14,528 nt of DNA, taken from positions 1 to 14,528 of the forward strand of contig CAYMKI010000074.1 of the NCBI GenBank assembly GCA_964390695.1, given 5' to 3'. Origin of the DNA: CAWACC01 sp964390695. Lineage in GTDB: Bacteria > Chlamydiota > Chlamydiia > Chlamydiales > Parachlamydiaceae. Numbering within the stretch: position 1 is the first letter of the stretch; every line of letters begins with the position of its first letter. Position numbers and translations under genes: made by a program. Below the pieces are notes generated by a model. That model had not been told where the DNA came from, searched no databases, and saw nothing but the letters and a program-made list of their open reading frames with translations. Below, one piece after another: positions 1 through 7,453 of the stretch.

Positions 1-210
1 CACCCACTGTGGTCACCTACACCTCTTTACTCCAGCTCTTTGTCCAAAAAGGCGATGAGCGCAAAGCTTATGACGTCTTGCAAAAGATGATTGAAGCTCA
101 CATCCCACCCACTGTGGTCACCTACACCTCTTTACTCCAGCTCTTTGTCCAAAAAGGCGACGAACGCAAAGCCTATGAAATTCTTGAGCATATGCAAGCA
201 AATAAAATCA
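1..210 (+). repeat. Two tandem 105-nt units encoding PPR repeats
   Basis: Bases 1-55 are repeated identically at 106-160, an exact 105-nt offset (35 codons). The second halves of the units (56-105 and 161-210) have diverged. The identity probably extends left of the window, because the match runs to base 1. Such identity at DNA level suggests recent unit duplication or gene conversion within the PPR array. Confidence 0.9.
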
Positions 211-557
211 ACCCTGACAGGATTACCATTGAGTCATTTATAGATCTGCACGTGTCAAAGCAAGAGGTTGATAAAGCACAAGATCTCATGACCACGTACA
301 GCATCAAATCTCGTTTGAATGGAGAATACATAGACTTGCATCAACATTCTCATGGAACCGCCTATATGTTTGTAAGGCAACACTTAACAACTCATCCCTG
401 TAAGACAGTGAAAATCATCACAGGCAAAGGGCTTCACTCACAAGAAATGTTCAAAATGCAAAACACTATCATAGAAAAAATCAAAACTTACCATCCGGAA
501 TATATTTGCGACGTTCAGCACAATCAAGGAAGACTGCATATATATAAACGCGTATAA
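1..557 (+). CDS. PPR-SMR protein, 3' part (5' end outside window)
   Basis: The frame is open to the left edge, so the gene is partial. The GTG at 9 is an internal valine codon, not a convincing start. The visible 185 or so residues hold two 35-residue pentatricopeptide repeats (each begins VVTYTSLLQLF), a third degenerate helical repeat (from RITIESFIDLH), and a C-terminal Smr domain of about 80 residues with its marks DLH (in YIDLHQHS), TGKGLHS and NQGRLHI. PPR arrays bind single-stranded RNA and Smr domains are nucleic-acid binding or nicking modules, so an RNA-processing or translation-rescue role is inferred. PPR proteins are abundant in plastids and mitochondria but scarce in bacteria, which suggests acquisition from a eukaryote or another intracellular bacterium. 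By the published PPR code the second repeat (T at 5, D at 35) would favour G; the first (T, T) is not informative. The gene ends convergent to the CoA-transferase gene. The domain call is firm; the function is not. Confidence 0.85.
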   Translation, partial: PTVVTYTSLLQLFVQKGDERKAYDVLQKMIEAHIPPTVVTYTSLLQLFVQKGDERKAYEILEHMQANKINPDRITIESFIDLHVSKQEVDKAQDLMTTYSIKSRLNGEYIDLHQHSHGTAYMFVRQHLTTHPCKTVKIITGKGLHSQEMFKMQNTIIEKIKTYHPEYICDVQHNQGRLHIYKRV

Positions 558-575
558 CTACTCAGTGACCTATTC

Positions 576-633
576 AAACCCAACATACTCTAATCGCGTT
601 ACAATAAGCGTGCAATTAGAGTATGTTGGGTTT
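576..633. terminator. Bidirectional hairpin between convergent genes
   Basis: Bases 576-594 (AAACCCAACATACTCTAAT) are the perfect reverse complement of 615-633, a 19-bp stem with a 20-nt loop. It lies between the stop of the PPR-SMR gene (557) and the stop of the convergent CoA-transferase gene (645). Read on either strand the 3' arm ends in TTT, but no long U tract follows. A shared terminator is the simplest reading. The stem is long and AT-rich for a classical intrinsic terminator, so an RNA-stability element is also possible. Confidence 0.7.
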
Positions 634-644
634 CAAGCAACTTT

Positions 645-1922
645 TCATTCACGATGTGTATACACTAATTTTCTTGCCTGTTCTAGCATGGAGCGGTCAT
701 CCGGATGAGCGATGCTGATCAAAGCCTCAGCACGTTCTCTGAGGGTTTTTCCAAATAGATTGACATACCCGTATTCCGTGGCGACATAATGCACATGCCC
801 GCGGGTAGTCACTACACCTGCACCGGGTTTCAGCTGATGCACTATGCGCGATGCGCCTGTCTTTGTCCTTGAGGGTAAAGCTATAATGGCTTTGCCTCCT
901 TTAGAAGTCGCAGCTCCCCGCATAAAGTCCATCTGTCCACCGACGCCTGAAATGATCTTGTGCCCGATGGAATCGGCGCATATTTGACCTGTTAAGTCCA
1001 CTTCTACAGCTGAATTGATGGCCGTGACTTTTGGGTTTTGCGAGATCACTTCGGGAGCATTTACATAGCCGATATCCAACTGCAGAACAGACGGGTTGTC
1101 ATCGATATACTCATACAGTTTTTTAGTGCCGGCGATAAAGCTGGAAACTGTGGCAAAGCGGTTGAGTATTTTTTGCGAGTTGTCGATAGCTCCGCATAAT
1201 AACAGCTCAAGCGTACTGTCCGTCCAGGTTTCGGTATGTAAACCGAGGTGATTATGGTTTTTAAGTTTGGCTAATATAGCATTAGGAATCGCCCCTATGC
1301 CTACCTGCAGGGTTGCACCATCTTCTACTAAGGCCGAAACAAATTCTCCGATTTTTTCTTCTACTGGGGTGATAGACGTCAATGCCAGTTCCGGCAAAGG
1401 TTCATGAATTTCGACTGCATAGTCGATTTTGGAGCTGTGGATAAAGCCATCCCCATGCACTCGAGGCATATGGACGTTGATCTGTGCGATGACCAAATCT
1501 GCAGCTTTGACAGCTGCAAAAGCGATATCGACACTAGTCCCCAAGGTGCAATATCCATGTTTATCGGGCGGTGAAACCTGGATCAAAGCTACATCCACGC
1601 GACGAGTGGAAGAGCTTAATAGTGTCGGGATCTCCGAAAGGAAGCAGGGCAAGTAATCGATGCGATTATAGTCTAATTCTTTTCTTACATTATGCCCAAC
1701 GAAGAGGTTTGCGACTTTAAAATGGTCTTTGAAGCCATCTTCTTTATAGGGCAAATCCCCTTCCAAATGAATATGGATGAGCTCTACATCTTTCAATCTA
1801 TCCGAGCTGTCATATAAGGCCCTGAGCAGGCGATGCGGGGTAGCCATACATCCATGCACAAACACTCGCTGACCTGATCGTATATGAGAAACAGCTTCTT
1901 GGGCACTGCTGACAATCTTCAT
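645..1922 (-). CDS. Acetyl-CoA hydrolase / CoA-transferase family protein
   Basis: The 425-residue protein is full length for the family that includes 4-hydroxybutyrate, butyryl and succinyl-CoA:acetate CoA-transferases. These move CoA between carboxylic acids, usually with acetate or acetyl-CoA as one partner, in the cytoplasm. Visible marks are the CoA-binding loop GIGAIPNA (about 208-215), the HTE motif whose Glu231 fits the catalytic glutamate that forms the glutamyl-CoA intermediate, the conserved segment NSAVEVDLTGQ, the second glycine loop SGVGGQMDF, and the C-terminal HYVATEYG segment. The start ATG at 1922 overlaps the ppsA stop (ATGA) and has an AAAAGG ribosome site at 1927-1932, so translation is probably coupled to ppsA. 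With PEP synthase it could join acetate or short-acid activation to gluconeogenesis. The exact acid substrate cannot be told from sequence. Confidence 0.85.
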   Translation of the reverse strand: MKIVSSAQEAVSHIRSGQRVFVHGCMATPHRLLRALYDSSDRLKDVELIHIHLEGDLPYKEDGFKDHFKVANLFVGHNVRKELDYNRIDYLPCFLSEIPTLLSSSTRRVDVALIQVSPPDKHGYCTLGTSVDIAFAAVKAADLVIAQINVHMPRVHGDGFIHSSKIDYAVEIHEPLPELALTSITPVEEKIGEFVSALVEDGATLQVGIGAIPNAILAKLKNHNHLGLHTETWTDSTLELLLCGAIDNSQKILNRFATVSSFIAGTKKLYEYIDDNPSVLQLDIGYVNAPEVISQNPKVTAINSAVEVDLTGQICADSIGHKIISGVGGQMDFMRGAATSKGGKAIIALPSRTKTGASRIVHQLKPGAGVVTTRGHVHYVATEYGYVNLFGKTLRERAEALISIAHPDDRSMLEQARKLVYTHRE

Positions 1923-4363
1923 CTTACCTTTTTGGATTGATTTTTCTTAGAAGCGGTTTTTTTTTGTTTTTCATACTTCGCCAGCATCGTCTTGACCCTG
2001 ACCACTGCATCGGGGCTTAAGCTGATGCTGTTAATTCCGCAGTCTACCAAGAATTGGGCAAACTCAGGATAGGTGGAAGGGGCGTCACCGCAAATACCGA
2101 TTTTGCGTTTATGCTTCCTGGCTACGGCGATGGCGTGTTCGATCAATTTTTTGACAGCTGCATTGCGCTCATCATAAATATCGCCTAAGCGTTCATTATC
2201 TCTGTCTATACCTAAAGTAAGCTGGGTAAGGTCATTGCTGCCGATGCTGAACCCGTCAAAGATCTGGCAAAATTCTTCCGCCAAAATAGCATTGCTGGGA
2301 ATCTCACACATGACGTAGACTTCCAGGCCCGCATCTCCTTGCTTCAGACCATTTTGTTTCATCACCTGCAAGACGCGCCGTCCTTCTTCTACTGTGCGGC
2401 AAACTGGAATCATGACTTTTAAGTTAGTTAACCCAAAAGCCTTGCGGACTTTTTGAATTGCCTGGCATTCCAGCGCAAATCCCTCTTCATATTCTTTGCT
2501 ATAGTATCTTGAGGCTCCACGCCAGCCAATCATAGGATTTTCTTCTTTAGGCTCAAAATACTTGCCGCCGATGAGGTTGACATATTCATTGGTTTTGAAG
2601 TCGCTGAAGCGCAAGATCACATCACGAGGATAAAAGGCTGCGGCGATCATCGCTATGCCCATTGCCAGCTTATCTACAAAAAATTGACGTTTGTCCGCAT
2701 AACCTTCCGTAAGCTTTTGGATAAGTTTTTTTGTCTGCCGGTCTTTGACCTGATTAAAATCTACAAGCGCCATAGGGTGTATGCGGATAAACTCGTTGAC
2801 GATGAATTCTTCCCGGGCCAAGCCTACCCCTTCGCAAGGTAAAAAGCTATGTGCAAAAGCTTCATCTGGATAGCTTATATTGATCATGATTTGCGTCTTC
2901 AAACGGGGTATTTTGCGCGTATCGATTTCATTCACGCTGAATTTAAGAAGACCTTCAAAAACCACGCCTCGTTCAGCGTGGGAACAATCCACGGTAATAG
3001 GCTGTCCCGACTTGATGACAGCCGTGGCATCGTTAGTCCCCACCACACACGCTAATCCCAGTTCCCGGCTGACGATGGCAGCATGTGAAGTCCTGCCGCC
3101 GCGGTTTGTAACGATAGCGGAAGCCTTGCGCATGATCGGCACCCAATCAGGATCGGTCATATCCGTTACCAAAATTTCTCCATCCTTAAAGCGGTGCATA
3201 TCCTTGATGTTTTTAATCACATGTGCTTTACCTTGTGCGATTTTGCTTCCCACGCTTTTGCCTTCCGTCAGCATTTTGCCCCTCTGGGAGAGAGTGTATT
3301 CCTGGATGACATTGGGGTTTTTCCTCGAATGCACGGTTTCGGGACGTGCCTGTAGGATGAACAGTTTGCCCGTCTTTCCATCTTTAGCCCACTCTAGGTC
3401 CATGGGCGTCCATTTGCCATATATTTTACTGTAGTGATCTTCTACAACCATGGCCCAGCGGGCAAGCTGCAGGACATCTGCATCGGTGATGCACAATCGT
3501 TTTTTATCTTTAAGGGGTGTTAGGATTTTTTTGATGGCATTCTTAGCGCCATAGATAATTTTGGTCGCTTTGTTTCCCACTGTTTTTTTGAGGATAGGCT
3601 CATACCCCAGCTTTAAAGTAGGTTTAAACACATAGAATTCGTCCGGATTTACGGCGCCTTGGACCACATTTTCCCCCAATCCGTAGCTGGCATTAATAAA
3701 AACCACATGCTGAAATCCCGTTTCGGGATCAAGTGTGAACATCACCCCAGCGCTGCCTGCATCTGACCGCACCATCTTCTGGATGCCCACGGATAGCGAC
3801 ACCTGTGTCTGTGAAATGCGATTTTCATGGCGATAGACGATGGCCCTATCGGTATAAAGGGAGGCAAAGCAGCGTTTGCAGGCATGAAGAAGTTCTTGTT
3901 CTCCCGAAATATTTAAATACGTCTCTTGCTGTCCGGCAAAACTTGCTGTGGGAAGATCTTCGGCCGTGGCAGAGGAGCGCACAGCCACATCGGTGTTTTT
4001 TTGTTTATACAAGGCAGAAAGGTTGTGATAGGCTTGGACAATCTCTTTTTCTAAATCAGGTGGAATCTCGCAGTGTAGAACAATATCGCGGGCCTTCTTT
4101 CCCACCTTGGCAACGGCTTCGGGATCAGTGACATCCACATTAGAAAATAGGCGTCGCAGCGGCTCTATGGCCCCGCCGCTTTCGAGCACATATCTGTAGG
4201 CAGAGGAGGTGATGGCAAAACCCGAAGGGATAGGGATGTGTTTTGCTTTAAGATGTTGGTACATCTCCCCTAAAGAGGCATTTTTTCCCCCTACCAGACT
4301 TACATCCCCTATGCCTATTTGATCTAGCCAGAGGATATAGGAAGGCTTCGTCGACTTTTTCAT
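1919..4363 (-). CDS. ppsA: Phosphoenolpyruvate synthase (pyruvate, water dikinase)
   Basis: The 814-residue protein matches the three-part PEP synthase plan. An N-terminal ATP-grasp domain (about 15-345) contains VGGKNASLGEM, the VRSSATAEDLPTASFAGQ region and LQARPETV. A swivelling phosphohistidine domain has GGRTSHAAI with His427 as the phosphorylated residue. A C-terminal PEP/pyruvate-binding TIM barrel (about 485-795) has GVGLAREEF, GSNDLTQLTLGIDRD and the catalytic Cys758 in GICGDAPS. It converts pyruvate, ATP and water to PEP, AMP and phosphate, the entry to gluconeogenesis. The GSNDLTQLTLGIDRD-type barrel and overall length favour PpsA over pyruvate phosphate dikinase. The C-terminus is a lysine-rich tail (about 796-814) encoded over an A9 run. 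It is the first gene of a two-gene unit with the CoA-transferase. A modest AGGT ribosome site lies before the ATG. Confidence 0.93.
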   Translation of the reverse strand: MKKSTKPSYILWLDQIGIGDVSLVGGKNASLGEMYQHLKAKHIPIPSGFAITSSAYRYVLESGGAIEPLRRLFSNVDVTDPEAVAKVGKKARDIVLHCEIPPDLEKEIVQAYHNLSALYKQKNTDVAVRSSATAEDLPTASFAGQQETYLNISGEQELLHACKRCFASLYTDRAIVYRHENRISQTQVSLSVGIQKMVRSDAGSAGVMFTLDPETGFQHVVFINASYGLGENVVQGAVNPDEFYVFKPTLKLGYEPILKKTVGNKATKIIYGAKNAIKKILTPLKDKKRLCITDADVLQLARWAMVVEDHYSKIYGKWTPMDLEWAKDGKTGKLFILQARPETVHSRKNPNVIQEYTLSQRGKMLTEGKSVGSKIAQGKAHVIKNIKDMHRFKDGEILVTDMTDPDWVPIMRKASAIVTNRGGRTSHAAIVSRELGLACVVGTNDATAVIKSGQPITVDCSHAERGVVFEGLLKFSVNEIDTRKIPRLKTQIMINISYPDEAFAHSFLPCEGVGLAREEFIVNEFIRIHPMALVDFNQVKDRQTKKLIQKLTEGYADKRQFFVDKLAMGIAMIAAAFYPRDVILRFSDFKTNEYVNLIGGKYFEPKEENPMIGWRGASRYYSKEYEEGFALECQAIQKVRKAFGLTNLKVMIPVCRTVEEGRRVLQVMKQNGLKQGDAGLEVYVMCEIPSNAILAEEFCQIFDGFSIGSNDLTQLTLGIDRDNERLGDIYDERNAAVKKLIEHAIAVARKHKRKIGICGDAPSTYPEFAQFLVDCGINSISLSPDAVVRVKTMLAKYEKQKKTASKKNQSKKVR

Positions 4364-4575
4364 TTAAGACCTATTTTTTTGATTGCCTAAAGCTACGCAA
4401 TTACCTTGATGGGCAGCTTGGCTCTATATTTTTCTATATAACCCATTTAAGAATTAAAACCCAACCTGCGGTTCAATATATTATACTTTGTGAGGGGTGG
4501 TGAAAACTCACCCTAAAATTTATTTGTTGCTAATTTTGTGTTAAATTTTTTATTAATTCTATTTCAAGGAGATAT
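4364..4575. promoter_or_regulatory. Divergent promoter region between ppsA and phhA
   Basis: This AT-rich stretch separates two divergently transcribed units and must serve both. Minus-strand candidate for ppsA: a TATATA/TATAGA-like box near 4430-4440 with only a weak -35. Plus-strand candidates: TATACT at 4482-4487, and AT-rich boxes just before the gene; none has a convincing -35 partner. A small stem, GGTGA 4499-4503 with TCACC 4508-4512 around an AAAC loop, would lie in a leader starting upstream of it. A clear AAGGAG ribosome site for phhA is at 4566-4571. I see no operator or riboswitch that I can name. Confidence 0.45.
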
Positions 4576-5505
4576 ATGATCCATTCAGGTTTAACCACCA
4601 CAAAAGCCCCCTTTATAGAAAATGCCCGCCAGCAGGGTGAGTTGTTTATCAACCAGCCCTATGATTTATACAGCGAGGACAACCAGAAAGCCTGGCGCAC
4701 ACTTTATGATAAGATGCTGCCGAAATGGGAACGCTATGCCAACGCTAAGTTTCTGGAAGGTATCGATCATTTGGCGCTGCAGCCGCACAGCATCCCCAAA
4801 TTAAATGAGATCAATAAATTTCTAGAACCCTTAACCGGTTTTCAAGCTAAAGCTGTAAGCGGGTACGTGCCCGCGTATCTTTTTTTTGACTGCTTAAAGC
4901 GCAGGGAATTTCCCACTACGATCACCATAAGAGACAGTCAAACTTTAGACTACCTACCCGAACCGGACATTTTTCACGATATAGCCGGGCATGTTCCCAT
5001 GCACACAGATCCCACATTTGCTGAAGTCTTGGTCAAATTCGGCTGTCTGGCCAGCCTCGCCGCCGACAGGCATAAGCTCATTCTAGACCCCCATGATAGA
5101 ATAGCTAAAATAAAAAGCAATATTCAGGCCTTGTCGCGCTTTTTCTGGTTCACCATCGAGTTTGGATTAATGCGCCAGACGCATAGGCTATGCGTCTACG
5201 GCAGCGGCATCTTAAGTTCCTATGGAGAGATCCAGCATGCCGTCGAATCGCCTAATGTGCAAAGGCCTGCTTTTCAGCTCGAATGGGTGATCCATCAATC
5301 GTTTGAAATCGATCATTTTCAGCCTTTGCTATTTGTGATAGAGTCTTTCGAACATCTGTATGGGGAAGTTGAAAAACTTGAACGATGGCTTAAAGAAGGT
5401 AAGTTGGACTATGTCGCCCCGGGAGAACCTGGGGTCAGTCAAGAAGACCTTGAAGAATTTTTACATTTCGACGATAAGATAATGAGTCATGCCATAACCC
5501 CGTAA
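4576..5505 (+). CDS. phhA: Aromatic amino acid hydroxylase (phenylalanine 4-monooxygenase type)
   Basis: The 309-residue protein has the catalytic domain of pterin-dependent aromatic amino acid hydroxylases and no long regulatory N-terminus, as in bacterial enzymes. The non-heme iron facial triad is visible: His134 and His139 in FHDIAGHVPM, and Glu195 in WFTIEFGLM. The segment YGSGILSSYGE is also conserved. The expected reaction is phenylalanine + O2 + tetrahydropterin to tyrosine and the 4a-hydroxypterin; tryptophan or tyrosine hydroxylation cannot be excluded from sequence. Chlamydia pneumoniae encodes a functional enzyme of this family, so the gene fits a chlamydial relative. The start at 4576 is supported by AAGGAG four bases upstream. 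It is followed after 14 nt by the pterin dehydratase gene, which confirms the pathway. Confidence 0.92.
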   Translation: MIHSGLTTTKAPFIENARQQGELFINQPYDLYSEDNQKAWRTLYDKMLPKWERYANAKFLEGIDHLALQPHSIPKLNEINKFLEPLTGFQAKAVSGYVPAYLFFDCLKRREFPTTITIRDSQTLDYLPEPDIFHDIAGHVPMHTDPTFAEVLVKFGCLASLAADRHKLILDPHDRIAKIKSNIQALSRFFWFTIEFGLMRQTHRLCVYGSGILSSYGEIQHAVESPNVQRPAFQLEWVIHQSFEIDHFQPLLFVIESFEHLYGEVEKLERWLKEGKLDYVAPGEPGVSQEDLEEFLHFDDKIMSHAITP

Positions 5506-5519
5506 CCTGAGGAGCTATA

Positions 5520-5861
5520 ATGCATACGAGCTGTACACTCACCCAAAAAAGTTGCGTCCCCTGCAGAGGAGGAGTGCCTCCATTAAAAGGGCAAAAGATC
5601 ACGGAGCTGTTTTCTCAACTTAAAGAAGGATGGCAAGTCATTAAGGAACATCACCTAGAAAAAAGCTATCTCTTTCCGGATTTCAACAATGCCCTTTTGT
5701 TCACTCTAAAGGTTGGCAACCTTGCTGAATATGAAGGCCACCACCCGGATATACATCTCTCTTACGGCAAAGTCACCCTCAGCATTTGGACACACAAGAT
5801 AGATGGATTATCTGAAAGCGATTTCATTCTCGCCGCCAAATGCGATGACTTGCAAAGATAA
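5520..5861 (+). CDS. phhB: Pterin-4a-carbinolamine dehydratase
   Basis: The 113-residue protein dehydrates the 4a-hydroxytetrahydropterin released by PhhA to quinonoid dihydropterin, allowing cofactor recycling. The family signature is clear: EGHHPDI (His74, His75), then SIWTHKIDGLSESDF, with His92 as the third active-site histidine. The length is normal for the family, with a slightly cysteine-containing N-terminus (residues 1-20, CTLTQKSCVPC). A GAGGAG ribosome site at 5509-5514 supports the ATG at 5520. It lies 14 nt after phhA and about 16 nt before hydB, so all three may be on one mRNA. No quinonoid dihydropteridine reductase is visible in the window. Confidence 0.93.
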   Translation: MHTSCTLTQKSCVPCRGGVPPLKGQKITELFSQLKEGWQVIKEHHLEKSYLFPDFNNALLFTLKVGNLAEYEGHHPDIHLSYGKVTLSIWTHKIDGLSESDFILAAKCDDLQR

Positions 5862-5877
5862 ACAAAGTACTGCATGT

Positions 5878-7011
5878 ATGTCATCTAATTTATTTCGCTG
5901 CTCTACAGGTCAGTTTGAAAGACTCTTAAGCCTTATCAAAGCAGACAACTATAAACTCTTGGGGCCTAAACTGCGCGATCAGGTCATCGTCTATGATGAG
6001 CTTCAATGCGCACAGGATTTGCCTATCGGCTGGGGAGACGAGCAGGAAGCCGGACGCTACCGCCTTATACCAAGAAATGACAAAGCGTATTTCGGCTATA
6101 ACTTAGGCCCTCACAGCTGGAAGCAATATCTGTTTCCGCCTAGAGAAAAAATGTGGTCGGCCCGTAGAAATGACAACAACAAATTCACCATTCTCCAAGA
6201 GGTTCAGCCCCAAGAAGAAAAAATGGCTTTCATAGGAGTGAGGGCATGCGAGATCCAGGCTATCTGTGTATTAGATAAGGTCTTCAATACCCCGCTTGCC
6301 ATTTACGAACAGTATCAAAGACGGCGGGAAACCACTTTGATCATTGCAGTCAATTGCACAACAGCCGCCAAAACATGCTTTTGCACATCAATGCAATCAG
6401 GCCCTGAAGTAAAGCAGGGATACGATTTAGCTTTAACAGAAGTGATTTTAGATAACGACCACTTCTTTATTGTGGCCAGCGGTTCATCGCGCGGCGATAG
6501 CTATTGCCAAAGCCTAAAACTCCCCTTGGCCAGCAAAAGTGAAGTGGAATTAGCCTGCCAACGGGTCGAAAAGACAAAAGAACAGATGATCCGCAAAGTG
6601 GATAATGCTCATGTGCATGAGATTTTAAAGCACAGCCTAAACAGCCCAAGATGGGAAGATGTCGCCAAACGCTGCATCAATTGCGCTAACTGCACTATGG
6701 CTTGTCCGACCTGTTTCTGTTCTGACACTCAAGATGTCGTCAGCATCGATGGCGCTCAAGTCGACCGCTGGCAGAGCTGGGAGTCGTGTTTTAACCTGTC
6801 GCATTCCTATATCCATGGAGGAAGCGTGCGCCATTCTGCTGAATCCAGGTACAGGCAATGGCTTACTCATAAATTCGGTACCTGGTGGGATCAATTTGGA
6901 GTATCAGGCTGCGTTGGCTGCGGCCGTTGCATCGTATGGTGCCCTGTAGGTATAGATGTCACTGAGGAACTTAAAAATTTACACCGGGATTATTATGAAA
7001 GAGATGGTTGA
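5878..7011 (+). CDS. hydB: [NiFe] hydrogenase beta subunit, 4Fe-4S protein (HydB type)
   Basis: This is the iron-sulfur electron-transfer subunit of a group 3b hydrogenase, related to HydB of Pyrococcus sulfhydrogenase and AsrA of anaerobic sulfite reductase. The frame is open from an ATG at 5803, inside phhB, but homology begins near SSNLFRCSTGQFERLL, so I place the start at 5878 (377 residues); 5845 is an alternative. No start has a strong ribosome site. Marks are GVRACEIQAI (about 120-129), the CTTAAKTCFCTSM segment (from about 160), and two C-terminal [4Fe-4S] motifs: CINCANCTMAC (266-276, followed by PTCFC) and CVGCGRCIVWC (345-355, followed by P). It would pass electrons between the HydD clusters and the flavin of HydG in the cytoplasm. 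The end overlaps the next gene by 17 nt, as expected in a tight operon. Confidence 0.9.
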   Translation: MSSNLFRCSTGQFERLLSLIKADNYKLLGPKLRDQVIVYDELQCAQDLPIGWGDEQEAGRYRLIPRNDKAYFGYNLGPHSWKQYLFPPREKMWSARRNDNNKFTILQEVQPQEEKMAFIGVRACEIQAICVLDKVFNTPLAIYEQYQRRRETTLIIAVNCTTAAKTCFCTSMQSGPEVKQGYDLALTEVILDNDHFFIVASGSSRGDSYCQSLKLPLASKSEVELACQRVEKTKEQMIRKVDNAHVHEILKHSLNSPRWEDVAKRCINCANCTMACPTCFCSDTQDVVSIDGAQVDRWQSWESCFNLSHSYIHGGSVRHSAESRYRQWLTHKFGTWWDQFGVSGCVGCGRCIVWCPVGIDVTEELKNLHRDYYERDG

Positions 7012-7453
7012 TATCATAAGCGAGCATGCTTTTTTTAAAGACTTATCGGCTGAAAATCAGGCCTTGGTAGCGGCATGCGGAAAAAATGCAGCGTTTAAAG
7101 AAGGCACTGTCTTGGCCAATCCAGGCGATATGGCCGACACTTTCTATCTGATTCGAGAAGGTAAGGTCAATCTTTACATCGATCTTTCCCCTGGACAGTC
7201 TTTTATCTTTCAAACCTTGGGCAAAGATGATATCTTAGGCATTTCGTGGTTGATCCCCCCCTATAGATGGACGGTGACCGCACGCGTGGTCACTCCTGTG
7301 CACGCCTTTGCTTTTGATGGGGCTTGCCTGAGAAAAAAATGCGAAGAAGATCCCATCTTAGGATTTAAAATCATGAAGCATCTCGTGCAAGTATTAGTCA
7401 ACCGCGAAGAAGCCACACGGCTGCACTTGCTAGATGTATATGGAAAAAAATAG
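6995..7453 (+). CDS. Stand-alone cyclic-nucleotide-binding-fold (CRP-like) protein
   Basis: The 152-residue protein consists of one cNMP-binding beta-roll of the CRP/FNR type followed by a short helix, and it ends before any helix-turn-helix, so it should not bind DNA by itself. Visible marks are FFKDLSAENQ, DTFYLIREGKVNLY, LGKDDILGISWLIPPYRW and the FAFDGACLRKKCEEDP segment. The phosphate-binding cassette lacks the usual Gly-Glu pair (GISW at 82-85 in its place), so cAMP binding is doubtful. I believe small proteins of this kind occur in other group 3b hydrogenase clusters, where their role is not settled; a sensor or assembly subunit is inferred. The start at 6995 is chosen by homology and overlaps hydB by 17 nt; 6956 and 7004 are alternatives. 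The hydG ATG follows its stop with no gap. Confidence 0.82.
   Translation: MKEMVDIISEHAFFKDLSAENQALVAACGKNAAFKEGTVLANPGDMADTFYLIREGKVNLYIDLSPGQSFIFQTLGKDDILGISWLIPPYRWTVTARVVTPVHAFAFDGACLRKKCEEDPILGFKIMKHLVQVLVNREEATRLHLLDVYGKK

Noticed and set aside
9..11. GTG as the start of the PPR-SMR gene
   Set aside because: The frame continues to the window edge with PPR-repeat residues (P, T) before it, and the same valine occurs inside the second repeat; it is an internal codon.
2880..3434. 184-codon open frame on the plus strand inside ppsA
   Set aside because: It is antisense to a strongly conserved coding region, has no family signal and no ribosome site; a shadow of ppsA codon use.
5803..5877. 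Upstream extension of hydB to ATG 5803
   Set aside because: It would overlap phhB by 59 nt, its residues do not resemble HydB, and the conserved N-terminus starts near 5878.
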